From Aedoeadaptatus ivorii (GTDB lineage: Bacteria; Bacillota; Clostridia; Tissierellales; Peptoniphilaceae): DNA of 64,000 nucleotides. The first letter of the stretch is position 1. Each line of letters starts with the position of its first letter. The stretch is taken from assembly GCF_030815095.1 (NCBI RefSeq), contig NZ_JAUSWF010000004.1, positions 62,001 to 126,000 on the forward strand, in the 5' to 3' direction. The notes beneath the pieces were generated by a model that was not told the DNA's origin, ran no database searches, and worked only from the letters and a program-made list of their open reading frames with translations. A program made the translations under genes and the position numbers. Shown here in pieces: positions 35,280 through 44,446 of the stretch.

Positions 35280-35762
35280 TTATCTGTGGGCCAATTTTCC
35301 GTCGAGGATATAGAGGCCGCCCCAGTTTTCTTTGATACGTTCCAATTCCTGTACGAGATCGCGGAAGGTCTCTTCTTCTTCGCGTTGCTCTTCGATAAAT
35401 TTGTTCAGAAATTGTTGGGTGTCCAAGCATCCCACTTCGATGGCGAGCTTGTAGATCTCTTTGATTCTACGGGTTACTTCTTTTTCGTGGTCCAAAGCGG
35501 CGCGGAAGGTGTCCTCGAAGTTGCCGTATTCTTTTTCGGGCTTCGGAATGCCTTCGTATACCGGCGTTTCGTCCATTTCGGAAATAAAGTCGTAGAACGC
35601 GCGGGCGTGTTCCATTTCTTCCTTGGCTTGTTCCACAAAGAAGTGGTTGAAGCCCTTCATGCCCAGGTCGTCTACATAGGCGGCCATGGCCATATAGATA
35701 TAAGCGGATTCAATTTCGAAGTTAAACTGCTCGTTTAACTTTTGTGTCAATTCGTTAGACAT
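35280..35762 (-). CDS. ftnA: ferritin (non-haem iron storage)
   Basis: 160 residues of four-helix ferritin. Ferroxidase ligands can be placed at Glu18 (FEIESAYIYMAM), the EEMEHAR motif near 47-53 and later helices carrying EEQREEEE near 127. Forms a 24-subunit cage that oxidises and stores iron. The start is behind AAGGAGG. It follows the small hypothetical gene by 31 bases. Confidence 0.95.
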   Translation of the reverse strand: MSNELTQKLNEQFNFEIESAYIYMAMAAYVDDLGMKGFNHFFVEQAKEEMEHARAFYDFISEMDETPVYEGIPKPEKEYGNFEDTFRAALDHEKEVTRRIKEIYKLAIEVGCLDTQQFLNKFIEEQREEEETFRDLVQELERIKENWGGLYILDGKLAHR

Positions 35763-35793
35763 ACTTCCTCCTTAGAAAAAAAGTCTATACATT

Positions 35794-36057
35794 CTATACA
35801 TACGGTTCATACACGCTATAAACTTTCATGCCGGACTGTACGAGACAGCGAACGACTTCCGGGATCTCTTCTACGGAAAGAAGCATACGGATCCCGTTAT
35901 AGCGGAACGAACATCTGCCGTAATAGGGACTTTCGGTACGGTTCAGGAGATCCATAAGGGTATCCCGATTCTCATCCATATCCCCGATGTGAAAGAATAC
36001 GTTCCGTTGACCCGGTTCTTTCACATTAATATTTTTAATTAAAAGCGTATCGTGCAT
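35794..36057 (-). CDS. conserved small hypothetical protein
   Basis: 87 residues, soluble, mixed charge. It begins MHDTLLIKNINVKEPGQR and ends with VRCLVQSGMKVYSVYEPYV, suggesting a small alpha/beta fold. GGGGG lies 8 bases upstream of the ATG. No family recognised. It sits between a membrane hydrolase and ferritin on the same strand. Confidence 0.6.
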   Translation of the reverse strand: MHDTLLIKNINVKEPGQRNVFFHIGDMDENRDTLMDLLNRTESPYYGRCSFRYNGIRMLLSVEEIPEVVRCLVQSGMKVYSVYEPYV

Positions 36058-36110
36058 GAACTCAACCCCCGAACTCCTGTTCGTAGATTTTATACCCGCG
36101 AAAGCATAGT

Positions 36111-38066
36111 TTAATCAGACTTTTTTTCTGTCGTGCGGATTCGGTCGATCTGCATTTCTCCCCGGGACTCGATGACGATTTTTGTAAGCGCCCCGAGCGA
36201 AAAGGCGGGGTTTTGGGCCCGCATCTCCTCGGCGCCGAAGGCGATCGTCTCGAGCGCCGTTTTGTATTCCCATATATCGGCGAGGTGCTGCCATTTGAGA
36301 AAGCCCGCGGAAAGGCTTGCGTGAAGCGTTCTCGCATCGGAAGGAAAGGACACCCGCTCGCCCGCCGCGTCTTCCAGGATGAGGGTAAAATCGGGCGCGC
36401 CCCGCTTCGCCGCCACATCCATAACGAGATCTGTGCCGCCGCCGGCGGGAAGGGCGATTTCTACCCTGCCGCTAAAGGTGAGGACGCGGTTTTCGCCGCC
36501 CCGTCCGGATGGCGAAAAGGCGCCTTCGCGCCAGATAGCGGCGTCTTTGCCGTCGATGCGCACGCCCTCGGCGGTTCCGGTGGTGAGATCGGCGTCCTCT
36601 TCAAAGTCGGCGAGGACCTTCGACGGGCTGTCGCGGCGAAGCGCGTAGCCCCCATCGGGGAGGTAGGCGGCAAGATCCTCGAAGATCGTCTCGTCTGCGA
36701 CAAAGGCGTAGGCGAGCAATTCGAGATACGCTCGCTGTACGCGCGCTTCCAATATATCGGCCGTGTTCAAATAGAGCGCCGAAAGCCCCTCCCGGTCCAA
36801 TCGCCCCCAGTTTTCGTTAAACTGCGTATGGTTGGCGTAGTCGATCAAAATCTGCCGCCGATCGGCACTCGTCCGCTCGTACTGGTTCATGCCCTCCATC
36901 GATGCCACGTCCTGGTCGTGGGTGCCCTGAATCAAAAAATAGGGCACATTCAGTTCCACCGGCGCATCGCCCGGGCGAAACTGGCCGTCGGTGGGCGCCA
37001 CCGAAAGCACGCCCGCCACGGGGATTTCGGGCGTCTTTTTCCCCGTATCGGGGTCGTAGGGCAGATCGGAAAGCGCCGCCGCAATGGCCGCCGCCTCGCC
37101 GCCCCGGCTGTGGCCGCCCAGATAGATCCGCTCGGGATCTATGCGGTCTTTCAGGGCGCTTTCGTGCAGAATCTTGTCCACATGGTCCAACAAGAAGAGC
37201 GCGCGGGCGTCGTTTTCTGCCCGGAGCCCCTTGCCCAAATAGGCGTTAAAATGCGACTCTTCCACCGAGACAAAGCCGATGCCCCGCGCCGCCAAATACC
37301 GCCCCAAATAGCCGTATCCCTCCATATTGTCCTCGATCATATTGTGGTTGCCGTGTACGAAAAACAGCACCGGCACCTTCTCCTCGGTGCGGGGTATGTA
37401 GATTTCGCCTTCAAAGGGGATCGACTGCAGATCGTAGCCGTTTTGCCACAGGCGAAATTTCTCCTGCCGCGCGGGCACCCGGGCGTAGGCGGAGTAGTCC
37501 GCCGTGCCGAAGTCGATCGTATGATCGGGGCCGTAGACCACTTTTTCCCAGGGGTAGCGCGCAGGGATCGTGCGATCGGCCGGCGCCTTCGGCGGCTGTT
37601 TGCCGCCGCCGGGGAGGCCGTAAAAAAGCACGACGGGCAGGAGCCACAAGGCCCCCGCCGCGATGCGAAAAGGGCACGCTTTTTTACTCGAAAGCCGATC
37701 GACGGCAAACCATATACAGAGCACGGTGACGACGGCGATGCCGTAAAAATATAGGTCGTTCGCGGGCCCCAAGCCGCGCACCTGCCGCTCCTCTTCCAGT
37801 ACGCCGTAAATCGCGGCCGCAAGAAGCACCGCCTCTACCGCCGCGGGCGACATATGCCGCCCGAAGAATCGGCGAAAGGCGCGCAGGCCGAGGTGCAGTA
37901 GGCAAAAATATATCCCCCACACGGCCGCCGCCGCGACGATGTGAGGGATGCGGGTCTGAAAGTAAAACCCGGGAAAGGCGTCGACGCCCATAAGGGCGAT
38001 AAGGGCCATCAGCCCCGACATGCGCGCCGACGGGGTACCGATAAGAAGCTGTAGCCTAGGCTTCAT
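36111..38066 (-). CDS. membrane protein with C-terminal alpha/beta hydrolase domain
   Basis: 651 residues. The first 150 contain about five hydrophobic helices (roughly 18-36, 43-61, 76-92, 105-122, 133-150). The remainder is an alpha/beta hydrolase: VLFFVHGNHN at 234-242 is the oxyanion strand and GGHSRGGEAA at 317-326 the nucleophile elbow with Ser320. A beta-rich C-terminal tail follows. Similar to PAF-acetylhydrolase-like lipases, but the substrate is unknown. It overlaps yaaT by 11 bases, so it belongs to the tmk operon. Confidence 0.8.
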   Translation of the reverse strand: MKPRLQLLIGTPSARMSGLMALIALMGVDAFPGFYFQTRIPHIVAAAAVWGIYFCLLHLGLRAFRRFFGRHMSPAAVEAVLLAAAIYGVLEEERQVRGLGPANDLYFYGIAVVTVLCIWFAVDRLSSKKACPFRIAAGALWLLPVVLFYGLPGGGKQPPKAPADRTIPARYPWEKVVYGPDHTIDFGTADYSAYARVPARQEKFRLWQNGYDLQSIPFEGEIYIPRTEEKVPVLFFVHGNHNMIEDNMEGYGYLGRYLAARGIGFVSVEESHFNAYLGKGLRAENDARALFLLDHVDKILHESALKDRIDPERIYLGGHSRGGEAAAIAAALSDLPYDPDTGKKTPEIPVAGVLSVAPTDGQFRPGDAPVELNVPYFLIQGTHDQDVASMEGMNQYERTSADRRQILIDYANHTQFNENWGRLDREGLSALYLNTADILEARVQRAYLELLAYAFVADETIFEDLAAYLPDGGYALRRDSPSKVLADFEEDADLTTGTAEGVRIDGKDAAIWREGAFSPSGRGGENRVLTFSGRVEIALPAGGGTDLVMDVAAKRGAPDFTLILEDAAGERVSFPSDARTLHASLSAGFLKWQHLADIWEYKTALETIAFGAEEMRAQNPAFSLGALTKIVIESRGEMQIDRIRTTEKKSD

Positions 38067-38910
38067 GGCGACATCCTCCCCCGCAGCCTTTTTGGCCGCA
38101 CGCGGCCTCTCGCTCTAGTTCGTCCGCCGGAAACACATGGTACTCGAAGCCATCGTCGCCGTGGATTTTGACCTTGACCAACGCGCGCAAAGTCGAGGTC
38201 TCTACCACTACGCCCCGGCCTTCGGGGGTGACGACTTTTTTGCCCGGGCGGGGCAGGCGCTTCAGGTTTTCTTCGTAGCCTTCCTGCTCGTAGCGCAGAC
38301 AGCACAGCAGGCGACCGCAAACGCCGCTGATGGCGTCGGGATTCAACGAAAGTCCCTGGTCCTTCGCCATATGGATCCCCACCGACGAAAATTCCGTCAA
38401 GTACGACGAACAGCAGCATTCCCGGCCGCAACCGCCGATTCCGCCGATCATCTTCGCCTCGTCGCGCACCCCGATTTGGCGCAACTCGATCCGCGTGCGA
38501 AAAATGGCGGCGAGATCGCGCACCAGGCGTCGAAAGTCCACCCGCTCGTCGGCGGTAAAGTAGAATAGGAGCTTGGAGTTGTCGAAGGTGTACTCGGAGG
38601 AGATAAGGTGCATGTCGAGCCCGTGTTCCGCGACCTTTTTTTCGCAGATCAACAACGCTTCGCGGGCAAGATTGCGATTGGCGATATACCGGTCCCGATC
38701 CGCCTCGGTGGCGATTCGGAGCACGGGCTTTAAATCGCCGATCACATTGTCGTCGGCCACGGTCTTATGCGCAATCGCGACATACCCGTATTCAATCCCC
38801 CGGGCGGTCTCTACGATAACGGCATCGCCCACCGCAAGCGCCTCGCCGTGCGGCGCAAAGTAGTAGATTTTTCCGCGTTCCTTAAAGCGAACGCCCACTA
38901 CGTCTTTCAT
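38056..38910 (-). CDS. yaaT: PSP1-domain protein YaaT
   Basis: 284 residues from the ATG at 38910 behind GGGGG; an ATG four codons upstream is possible. The PSP1 domain spans about 5-215 with the Cys-rich blocks GGCGRECCCSSYL (about 147-159) and GVCGRLLCCLRYE (about 183-195). The tail is Cys-rich (CGQKGCGGGC). Bacillus YaaT works with RicA and RicF in a [4Fe-4S] complex modulating RNase Y; those partners are not in the window. It follows holB as in other Firmicutes. Confidence 0.92.
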   Translation of the reverse strand: MKDVVGVRFKERGKIYYFAPHGEALAVGDAVIVETARGIEYGYVAIAHKTVADDNVIGDLKPVLRIATEADRDRYIANRNLAREALLICEKKVAEHGLDMHLISSEYTFDNSKLLFYFTADERVDFRRLVRDLAAIFRTRIELRQIGVRDEAKMIGGIGGCGRECCCSSYLTEFSSVGIHMAKDQGLSLNPDAISGVCGRLLCCLRYEQEGYEENLKRLPRPGKKVVTPEGRGVVVETSTLRALVKVKIHGDDGFEYHVFPADELEREAACGQKGCGGGCRHEA

Positions 38911-38911
38911 C

Positions 38912-39748
38912 CTATCCCCCAAATTCTAACAGCATCCATTCGATCGCAAAGCCGCGATTCACATTGTGTTCCTTTAAGTCGTAGACCGTATAGAGCGCCT
39001 CGATCATGTCGTAGACGCGGGGCCCTGCCTTTTCGGCATCGGCCGCGATCTGCGTCCGAAACTCGCCGTTGTAGAGCCGATTTTCATCTTTCGTCTCGAG
39101 CCATACCGCCATATCCCGCAGATAGCTTTCGATACAAGCGAACAGCGGATCGATGTCGTCCTTCTTCTCCTCCACCAACTTCCGCGCGAGAAATGCCTCT
39201 TCCCGCCGCGCAAATAGGCGGTGGAGCATGGCAAATGTTTCTCGTTTGAGGACGGGGTCGGTCTCCGCTTCTTCTACGCGGAGTTCGTAATAGCCCGAGC
39301 GCGACCGAACCGTCGGCAGAATGCGGTCGGGATGGGCGCTCAGCAAGAGAAACGACGTCTTAGCCGGCGGCTCTTCCAACAGTTTTAACAGCGCATTTTG
39401 GCCCTCGACGGTGGTCTTTTCGAATTCCGAAAACAAAAACACCTTGCCGCCCCCCAAATACGAGGTCATGGACGCCTCTTCGATGACGTCTTCCACCATC
39501 TCTTTTTTGATGGAGGCATTTCGCGTCTTTTTGCTGGGCAGGATCTCGAAATAGTCGGGGTGGTTTTTGCCGTCCCCCGCCCCCGATACAAATTGGCGGC
39601 ACGAAGCACAATGCCCGCAAGGGGCGTCCCCTTCCGGGCAGAGTAGAGCCATGGCAAATTCCCGCCCCCGACGGAGCGCACCCTCACCCGATCCCTTGAG
39701 GATGTAGCTGTGCAGCCCGCCTGCGGGAAAGCTCTGTGTATGTTTCAT
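38912..39748 (-). CDS. holB: DNA polymerase III delta' subunit
   Basis: 278 residues of the clamp-loader AAA+ family. A zinc-finger CPEG...CGHCASC lies at about 37-49 and the late EKTTVEGQNALLKLLEEPP (about 107-125) is the family signature. The N-terminal P-loop is degenerate (LKGSGEGAL), as usual for delta', which does not hydrolyse ATP. It loads the sliding clamp. Starts on the last base of the second darA-like gene. Confidence 0.9.
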   Translation of the reverse strand: MKHTQSFPAGGLHSYILKGSGEGALRRGREFAMALLCPEGDAPCGHCASCRQFVSGAGDGKNHPDYFEILPSKKTRNASIKKEMVEDVIEEASMTSYLGGGKVFLFSEFEKTTVEGQNALLKLLEEPPAKTSFLLLSAHPDRILPTVRSRSGYYELRVEEAETDPVLKRETFAMLHRLFARREEAFLARKLVEEKKDDIDPLFACIESYLRDMAVWLETKDENRLYNGEFRTQIAADAEKAGPRVYDMIEALYTVYDLKEHNVNRGFAIEWMLLEFGG

Positions 39749-40023
39749 TATATCTGCATGCCCTTTTCCAAATTGACGGAAAACACATGGGCGCCGGCGT
39801 GGGGATCTTCGGGATCGTGGCGATCGCCGATAATGCGCTGAAAGATATCTTTTAAGCGCGCCTCCTGCTCCGCCCGAATGCCGATGACCACGGTGGTGTT
39901 TCCCTCTTTTAGAAAGCCGCCGGTGGACGCCATCTCGGTAACGGATATGCCCTCTTCCATCAATTCGTCGATAAAGTCGCCGATAAAGCGGTCGGCGATT
40001 ATGGCAAAGACCATCTTTTCCAT
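39748..40023 (-). CDS. second DarA/PII-like c-di-AMP receptor paralogue
   Basis: 91 residues from the ATG at 40023 behind GGGGG. It shares with the upstream DarA the start MVFAIIADRF / LIFAIVQDQD, VTEMASTGGFLKEGNTTVVIG and a similar closing strand, but is about 17 residues shorter and lacks the C-terminal hydrophobic strand-loop of DarA. It occupies the place where yaaR stands in Bacillus. Whether it binds c-di-AMP or forms mixed trimers with DarA is unknown. Confidence 0.82.
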   Translation of the reverse strand: MEKMVFAIIADRFIGDFIDELMEEGISVTEMASTGGFLKEGNTTVVIGIRAEQEARLKDIFQRIIGDRHDPEDPHAGAHVFSVNLEKGMQI

Positions 40024-40033
40024 GACGGCCCCC

Positions 40034-40360
40034 TTAATAGCGGCTGTATTCCGCCACGTCGAGGATAAAGATCGTGGCGCCGCCCACCCGCACATTGAGC
40101 GGATAGGGCAGGAAGGATTCTCCCGGCGCGGTCATGGCGACCATAGAGGCGGGCTCGTCGCGTACCGAGCAGTTTTCCTCCATAATCGTCAAGAGTTCGT
40201 CCATATCTTCTTCCTCTACGCCCATCAAGAGGGTGGTGTTTCCGGATTTCAAAAAGCCGCCGGAAGAAGACAGTTTCGTCACGCGGAATCTCTTTTCGGT
40301 CAGGACGTCGATCAAGCCGGAGGCGTCTTGGTCCTGCACGATGGCAAATATCAGTTTCAT
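40034..40360 (-). CDS. darA: cyclic-di-AMP receptor DarA (PstA)
   Basis: 108 residues, the normal size. A PII-like trimeric signal protein with the start MKLIFAIVQDQDASGLIDVL and the GGFLKSGNTT motif at about 34-43 that forms part of the nucleotide pocket. Its start codon overlaps the tmk stop by four bases. Genomic order tmk-darA matches Firmicutes. Confidence 0.93.
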   Translation of the reverse strand: MKLIFAIVQDQDASGLIDVLTEKRFRVTKLSSSGGFLKSGNTTLLMGVEEEDMDELLTIMEENCSVRDEPASMVAMTAPGESFLPYPLNVRVGGATIFILDVAEYSRY

Positions 40361-40977
40361 CGTTGATTGCGCTCCTTTTCTATGCTTTCGATACAACGGG
40401 CCAGGACCTCCTCCTGCGGCAAAAAGGCGTCGATCCGCACCAGGCGGTCGTCCCATTTGCGGGAGAGGATGCGGTAATTTTCCTCTACGGATCCCAAAAT
40501 GCCCTCGTCCGATTCCAGCCGATCCGCCTTTCGATCCCCGATGCGGGAAAGCGAGGAGTGCTCGGCGCTGTCTAAATAGATGGTGATGTCGGCCGAAAGG
40601 CCCGCGGTGGCGAATTCGTTGATCGCCTCGATCGCCGAAAGCCCCAGTTGCCGGCACAGGCCCTGGTAGACGAGGCTCGAGAAGACGAACCGCTCACAGA
40701 TCACCAGCTGCCCCGCCTCGAGGGCGGGAATAATGCGCTCTTCCACGTGTTGGGCGCGGCTCGCCGCATACAAGAGCGCCTCGGTGCGGGGGTGCATCTC
40801 CTTGTTCTCGGGCGAGAGCAGAATATCGCGGATTTCCTCGGAGATCGCGGTACCCCCCGGCTCCCGGGTGCTGATGACGTCTACCCCTCGAAGGCGATAG
40901 TACGATTCGATGCCCCGCGCCACGGTGCTCTTTCCAGATCCGTCGGGCCCTTCGATTACGACAAATATGCCTTTCAT
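40357..40977 (-). CDS. tmk: thymidylate kinase
   Basis: 206 residues. P-loop EGPDGSGKST at 9-18, DR-type motif ICERFVFSSLVYQG near 93-106 and the LID region near 143-152. Converts dTMP to dTDP, working downstream of ThyX. First gene of the tmk-darA-darA2-holB-yaaT-hydrolase operon. Confidence 0.97.
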   Translation of the reverse strand: MKGIFVVIEGPDGSGKSTVARGIESYYRLRGVDVISTREPGGTAISEEIRDILLSPENKEMHPRTEALLYAASRAQHVEERIIPALEAGQLVICERFVFSSLVYQGLCRQLGLSAIEAINEFATAGLSADITIYLDSAEHSSLSRIGDRKADRLESDEGILGSVEENYRILSRKWDDRLVRIDAFLPQEEVLARCIESIEKERNQR

Positions 40978-41028
40978 GGAAATCCCCCCTTCTTTTTATT
41001 ATTATACCACACGCACCCTATGCGAAAA

Positions 41029-42153
41029 TCACGCGCGCGCAATCGCCGCCTCGAAGGTCTCGAGAAATCGGGTATCGGCCATGCCCGCCTCGCCAAAGAC
41101 TTCGTCTAAAACCGTAAAGAGCGCGCGGAAGTTCTCTTCGGAGATGTTCGACCCCATATGTCCGATGCGGATCAGCCCATCGTGGAGTTCCCCCACGCCC
41201 TTGGAGATCATGACGCCCTTTTCTCGGCAGCGGTCTAAGATCTCGGTGGCGGTCATGCCATCGGGCACGCAGACGGCGGTTACCGTATCGGAAAAGGCGT
41301 CCTTCGGATACAGGGTAAAACCGCTGTCGACGAAGGCCTTTCTCGTAATCTCGCCGTATTGTCTATGTAGGGCGATCGAATCGCGTTCTTGCCACAGGTC
41401 CAGCGCCTCGTTTAAGGCATAGGTCAGGTGTTCGCTCATGGTGTAGGGAAAGGCGAAATCTTCGCTCACGTCGAGATAGTTTAAGAGATTCATATAGTAG
41501 CTGGGAATCCGCGTCTTGCGATTTCGCATTTTTTGTTCCGCCGCTTCGCTTAGGGTCAAAATCGAAAGACCCGTCGGCGCACTCAGACACTTTTGGGTGC
41601 CGCCGAGAAGAATGTCCATGCCGCTTTCGTCGAAGTCGATGTCTTCGCCGCCGAAGGACGAGACACAGTCGACGATCGAGAGGATACTGTATTCCTTTAA
41701 GAGTTTGCAGATGGCGGCGGCGTCGTTGGTGATGCCCGAGGGGGTTTCGCAGTGCACCATGGTCGCCAGGGCGAAGTCCGAATCCTTTTCTAAAAACGCC
41801 CGCAGCGCGTCGACGTCGAGTCCGTGGCGAAAATCGCCTTCAAACAGCACCGCTTCGCCGCCGAAAAAGTCGACGAATTCCGAAAAACCCGCGCCGAAAA
41901 AGCCGTTGGAAAGCACCAATACGCGCTCGCCCGGTTCCATCAAAGAGCACACGCTCCCTTCCAAGGCGAGCATGCCTTCGGCCAACATAATGATCGAAGG
42001 GCGGTCGGTATGTACCACGCGGGAAAGCTTTTTCTCCACATTGCGGTGGAACTTTTCATATTCCGGATCCAGGTCGGGATTGGTAACAATCCCTTGCATG
42101 GCTTTTTCTACACGCGGATCGATGGTCGTAGGGCCTGCGCACAAAATTTTCAT
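41029..42153 (-). CDS. class V aminotransferase (AGXT/PucG-like)
   Basis: 374 residues, PLP-dependent. The N-terminus KILCAGPTTIDPRV matches alanine-glyoxylate/serine-pyruvate aminotransferases; the PLP Asp lies in SIVDCVSSFGG near 164, and the Schiff-base Lys in GGTQKCLSAPTGL near 186-198. Substrates could be serine, alanine or ureidoglycine with glyoxylate. GGAGGTAAC precedes the ATG. Single gene. Confidence 0.88.
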   Translation of the reverse strand: MKILCAGPTTIDPRVEKAMQGIVTNPDLDPEYEKFHRNVEKKLSRVVHTDRPSIIMLAEGMLALEGSVCSLMEPGERVLVLSNGFFGAGFSEFVDFFGGEAVLFEGDFRHGLDVDALRAFLEKDSDFALATMVHCETPSGITNDAAAICKLLKEYSILSIVDCVSSFGGEDIDFDESGMDILLGGTQKCLSAPTGLSILTLSEAAEQKMRNRKTRIPSYYMNLLNYLDVSEDFAFPYTMSEHLTYALNEALDLWQERDSIALHRQYGEITRKAFVDSGFTLYPKDAFSDTVTAVCVPDGMTATEILDRCREKGVMISKGVGELHDGLIRIGHMGSNISEENFRALFTVLDEVFGEAGMADTRFLETFEAAIARA

Positions 42154-42279
42154 AGTTACCTCCTATTGAAACGATTGCATACGGTATCAGTATATCACGA
42201 AGCGGTCGTGTTGAAAACGCCGAAAAAGTGGAGTATGATGGAGGTATACCGTTATGATTTCGATCACAGGAGGTAGACA

Positions 42280-42861
42280 ATGACATTAAAAGGCAGCAAA
42301 ACCGCCGTCAACCTGCTCACTTCGTTTGCCGGAGAGAGCCAGGCGAATATGCGCTACACCATGTACGCCAAACAGGCGGAAAAAGACGCATCCATTCAAA
42401 TTCGCAATATCTTTGAGGAAACCGCTCGCAACGAAAGAGAGCACGCCAAGCGCTTCTATAAATTCCTCACCGCGGAAATGACCCACGAAGAACTGAATGT
42501 GGACTGGAACTTCCCCGTTACTTATGCCGATACCGCCGCCAATCTGGAAGCGGCCATCGCCGGCGAAAACGACGAAGCGACGGATATGTATCCGACCTTC
42601 GCCAAAATCGCCAAAGAAGAGGGTTTCGACGAAGTCGCCGAGGCATTTACCGAAATCTCTGAAGTAGAAGAAAAGCACCGGGACCGCTACAAAAAGCTCC
42701 TGGACAATGTCAAAAACGACCGCCTCTTCGAACGCGACGAAGTCGTCCTCTGGAAGTGCAACAACTGCGGCTACATCCACGAAGGCAAGACCGCGCCGGA
42801 TGTTTGCCCCGCCTGCGTGCACCCCCAAAAGTGGTTCGAACTCTTTAAAGAAACGTATTAA
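42280..42861 (+). CDS. rbr: rubrerythrin
   Basis: 193 residues. An N-terminal di-iron four-helix bundle (SFAGESQANMRY at 16-27; ETARNEREHAKRFY at 47-60) is joined to a rubredoxin-like domain with CNNCGY and CPAC near 161-179. It reduces hydrogen peroxide in anaerobes. ACAGGAGG precedes the start. Ends at a terminator. Confidence 0.96.
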   Translation: MTLKGSKTAVNLLTSFAGESQANMRYTMYAKQAEKDASIQIRNIFEETARNEREHAKRFYKFLTAEMTHEELNVDWNFPVTYADTAANLEAAIAGENDEATDMYPTFAKIAKEEGFDEVAEAFTEISEVEEKHRDRYKKLLDNVKNDRLFERDEVVLWKCNNCGYIHEGKTAPDVCPACVHPQKWFELFKETY

Positions 42862-42871
42862 ACAGCGCGGA

Positions 42872-42900
42872 AGGGGCCGGTTCGCCGGCCCCTTTCTTTG
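42872..42900 (+). terminator. terminator after rubrerythrin
   Basis: AGGGGCCGG-TTCG-CCGGCCCCT then TTCTTTG. Confidence 0.85.
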
Positions 42901-42929
42901 TCCCTTCGGGGACGGAAAGTGAGGCATTT

Positions 42930-43925
42930 ATGCAACAAAAAATTCCGGGCATGCTCCTCGCCGCCGTGATTGCCTTGGCGGCGACCTTCTTGGGCAAGTC
43001 CTTTCCCATCGTAGGCGGCGCCGTCTTCGCCATTTTGATCGGCATGATTCTGGCACGGTTCTCGTTTCCCCGCACGGCGTTGGATCCGGGCATTTCCTTT
43101 ACCGCGAAATACATACTGCAGCTCGCGGTGGTGCTCTTGGGATTCGGCATGAATCTCTTCGAAGTGCTGCGCGTCGGCGCCCAGTCCCTGCCCATCATCA
43201 TCTCCACCATCGCCACGGCGTTGATTGTGTCGTACCTTTTGCAAAAAAAGCTCGACATCACCCCCGTCTCGGCGACGCTGGTGGGCGTGGGCTCTTCGAT
43301 CTGCGGCGGCAGTGCCATTGCCGCCACCGCGCCGGTCGTCGAAGCGCGGGAAGAAGAGATCGCCAAGGCGATTTCTGTCATCTTCTTCTACAATGTGCTG
43401 GCGGCCCTCCTCTTTCCCACCCTGGGCGGCATATTGGGACTTACCAATGAGGGCTTCGGGATCTTTGCCGGCACCGCCATCAACGACACCTCGTCGGTGA
43501 CGGCGGCGGCGAGCACTTGGGATGCGATGCACGCCTCCAATGCGCTCGACATCGCCACCACGGTAAAGCTCACCCGCACCCTGGCCATCCTCCCCATCAC
43601 CTTGTTCCTCGCCTACCGAAAAACCAAGGCGGGAGGAGGCGCGGTCTCGATAAAAAACGTGCTCCCTTACTTCGTCTTTTTGTTTTTGGCGGCATCGATC
43701 TTAACCACCGTACTTACCGGCATCGGCATAGACGGCGCGTTTTTTGCTCCCTTAAAGACCCTCTCGAAATTCTGCATCACCATGGCAATGGCGGCCATCG
43801 GGCTGAACACCGACATCGTAAAGCTCGTAAAAACCGGCGGAAGCGCCCTCGCCTTGGGCGGCATCTGCTGGGTCTCGATCGCCGTCGTAAGCCTTTTGAT
43901 GCAACATCTTATGGGCATTTGGTAA
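42930..43925 (+). CDS. YeiH-family putative sulfate exporter
   Basis: 331 residues, about ten membrane helices. Family motifs are visible: GKSFPIVGGAVFAILIG, VVLLGFGMNLFEV and the CGGSAIAATAPVVEA segment near 124-138 that typifies YeiH/YadS transporters. Substrate assignment as sulfate or sulfonate is by family only. It closely follows rubrerythrin but a terminator intervenes. Confidence 0.88.
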   Translation: MQQKIPGMLLAAVIALAATFLGKSFPIVGGAVFAILIGMILARFSFPRTALDPGISFTAKYILQLAVVLLGFGMNLFEVLRVGAQSLPIIISTIATALIVSYLLQKKLDITPVSATLVGVGSSICGGSAIAATAPVVEAREEEIAKAISVIFFYNVLAALLFPTLGGILGLTNEGFGIFAGTAINDTSSVTAAASTWDAMHASNALDIATTVKLTRTLAILPITLFLAYRKTKAGGGAVSIKNVLPYFVFLFLAASILTTVLTGIGIDGAFFAPLKTLSKFCITMAMAAIGLNTDIVKLVKTGGSALALGGICWVSIAVVSLLMQHLMGIW

Positions 43926-43931
43926 TCGAAG

Positions 43932-43967
43932 AAAAAGAGCAGGTTCAAAAGAACCTGCTCTTTTTTT
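43932..43967. terminator. bidirectional terminator
   Basis: AAAAAGAGCAGGTTC-AAAA-GAACCTGCTCTTTTTTT between the exporter and peroxiredoxin genes. Confidence 0.92.
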
Positions 43968-43977
43968 GCGCTGTAAT

Positions 43978-44430
43978 TTATCGGAGCGCCGAAAGAATCT
44001 CGTCGACATCGGGCCGCTCGTCTTGTTCGTATTGTTTGCACCAAATCACCGCGTCATCCTCGTAGACCACGACGGCGCGTCCGCTGATGCCAGCCTTGTC
44101 GATATAGACCCCGCACTGCTTGGCGAGGTCGCCCTTGGGCTCGAAGTCGGCGAGGATCTTGAGTTTTCCGAGACCGATGCTCTTTGCCCACACGCCCTTT
44201 GACGGATGGGCATCCACGCTGATGCCGAAGGGGGTCACGCCCAGCTTTTCGAAATCCTCATAGGCGTTTTCGAGATCGCGCATTTGGTCGGTACACAGAG
44301 AGGTAAAGGCCAGCGGGTGAAAGGCCAAAAGCACCTTTCCCTTTAGATCCTTCGAGTCGACCTTCTCGCCGGTTTGATCCCGAAGTACGAATTTCGGCGC
44401 GCTGTCGCCTTTTTTTACAATCGTCATCAT
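43978..44430 (-). CDS. peroxiredoxin (AhpC/TSA, BCP/AhpE-like)
   Basis: 150 residues of thioredoxin fold. The peroxidatic Cys lies in FHPLAFTSLCTDQM (about 38-51), matching PxxxTxxC. A second Cys near 106 (KQCGVYID) could resolve the disulfide in an atypical way. Reduces hydrogen peroxide or organic hydroperoxides. Ribosome site AGGGAG is a few bases upstream. Confidence 0.9.
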   Translation of the reverse strand: MMTIVKKGDSAPKFVLRDQTGEKVDSKDLKGKVLLAFHPLAFTSLCTDQMRDLENAYEDFEKLGVTPFGISVDAHPSKGVWAKSIGLGKLKILADFEPKGDLAKQCGVYIDKAGISGRAVVVYEDDAVIWCKQYEQDERPDVDEILSALR

Positions 44431-44446
44431 TTTCTCCCTTCAGGTA

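Noticed and set aside
36213..37754. 513-codon open frame on the plus strand
   Set aside because: It lies antisense to a clear hydrolase gene, has arginine-rich low-complexity composition typical of GC-rich shadow frames, and lacks a ribosome site.
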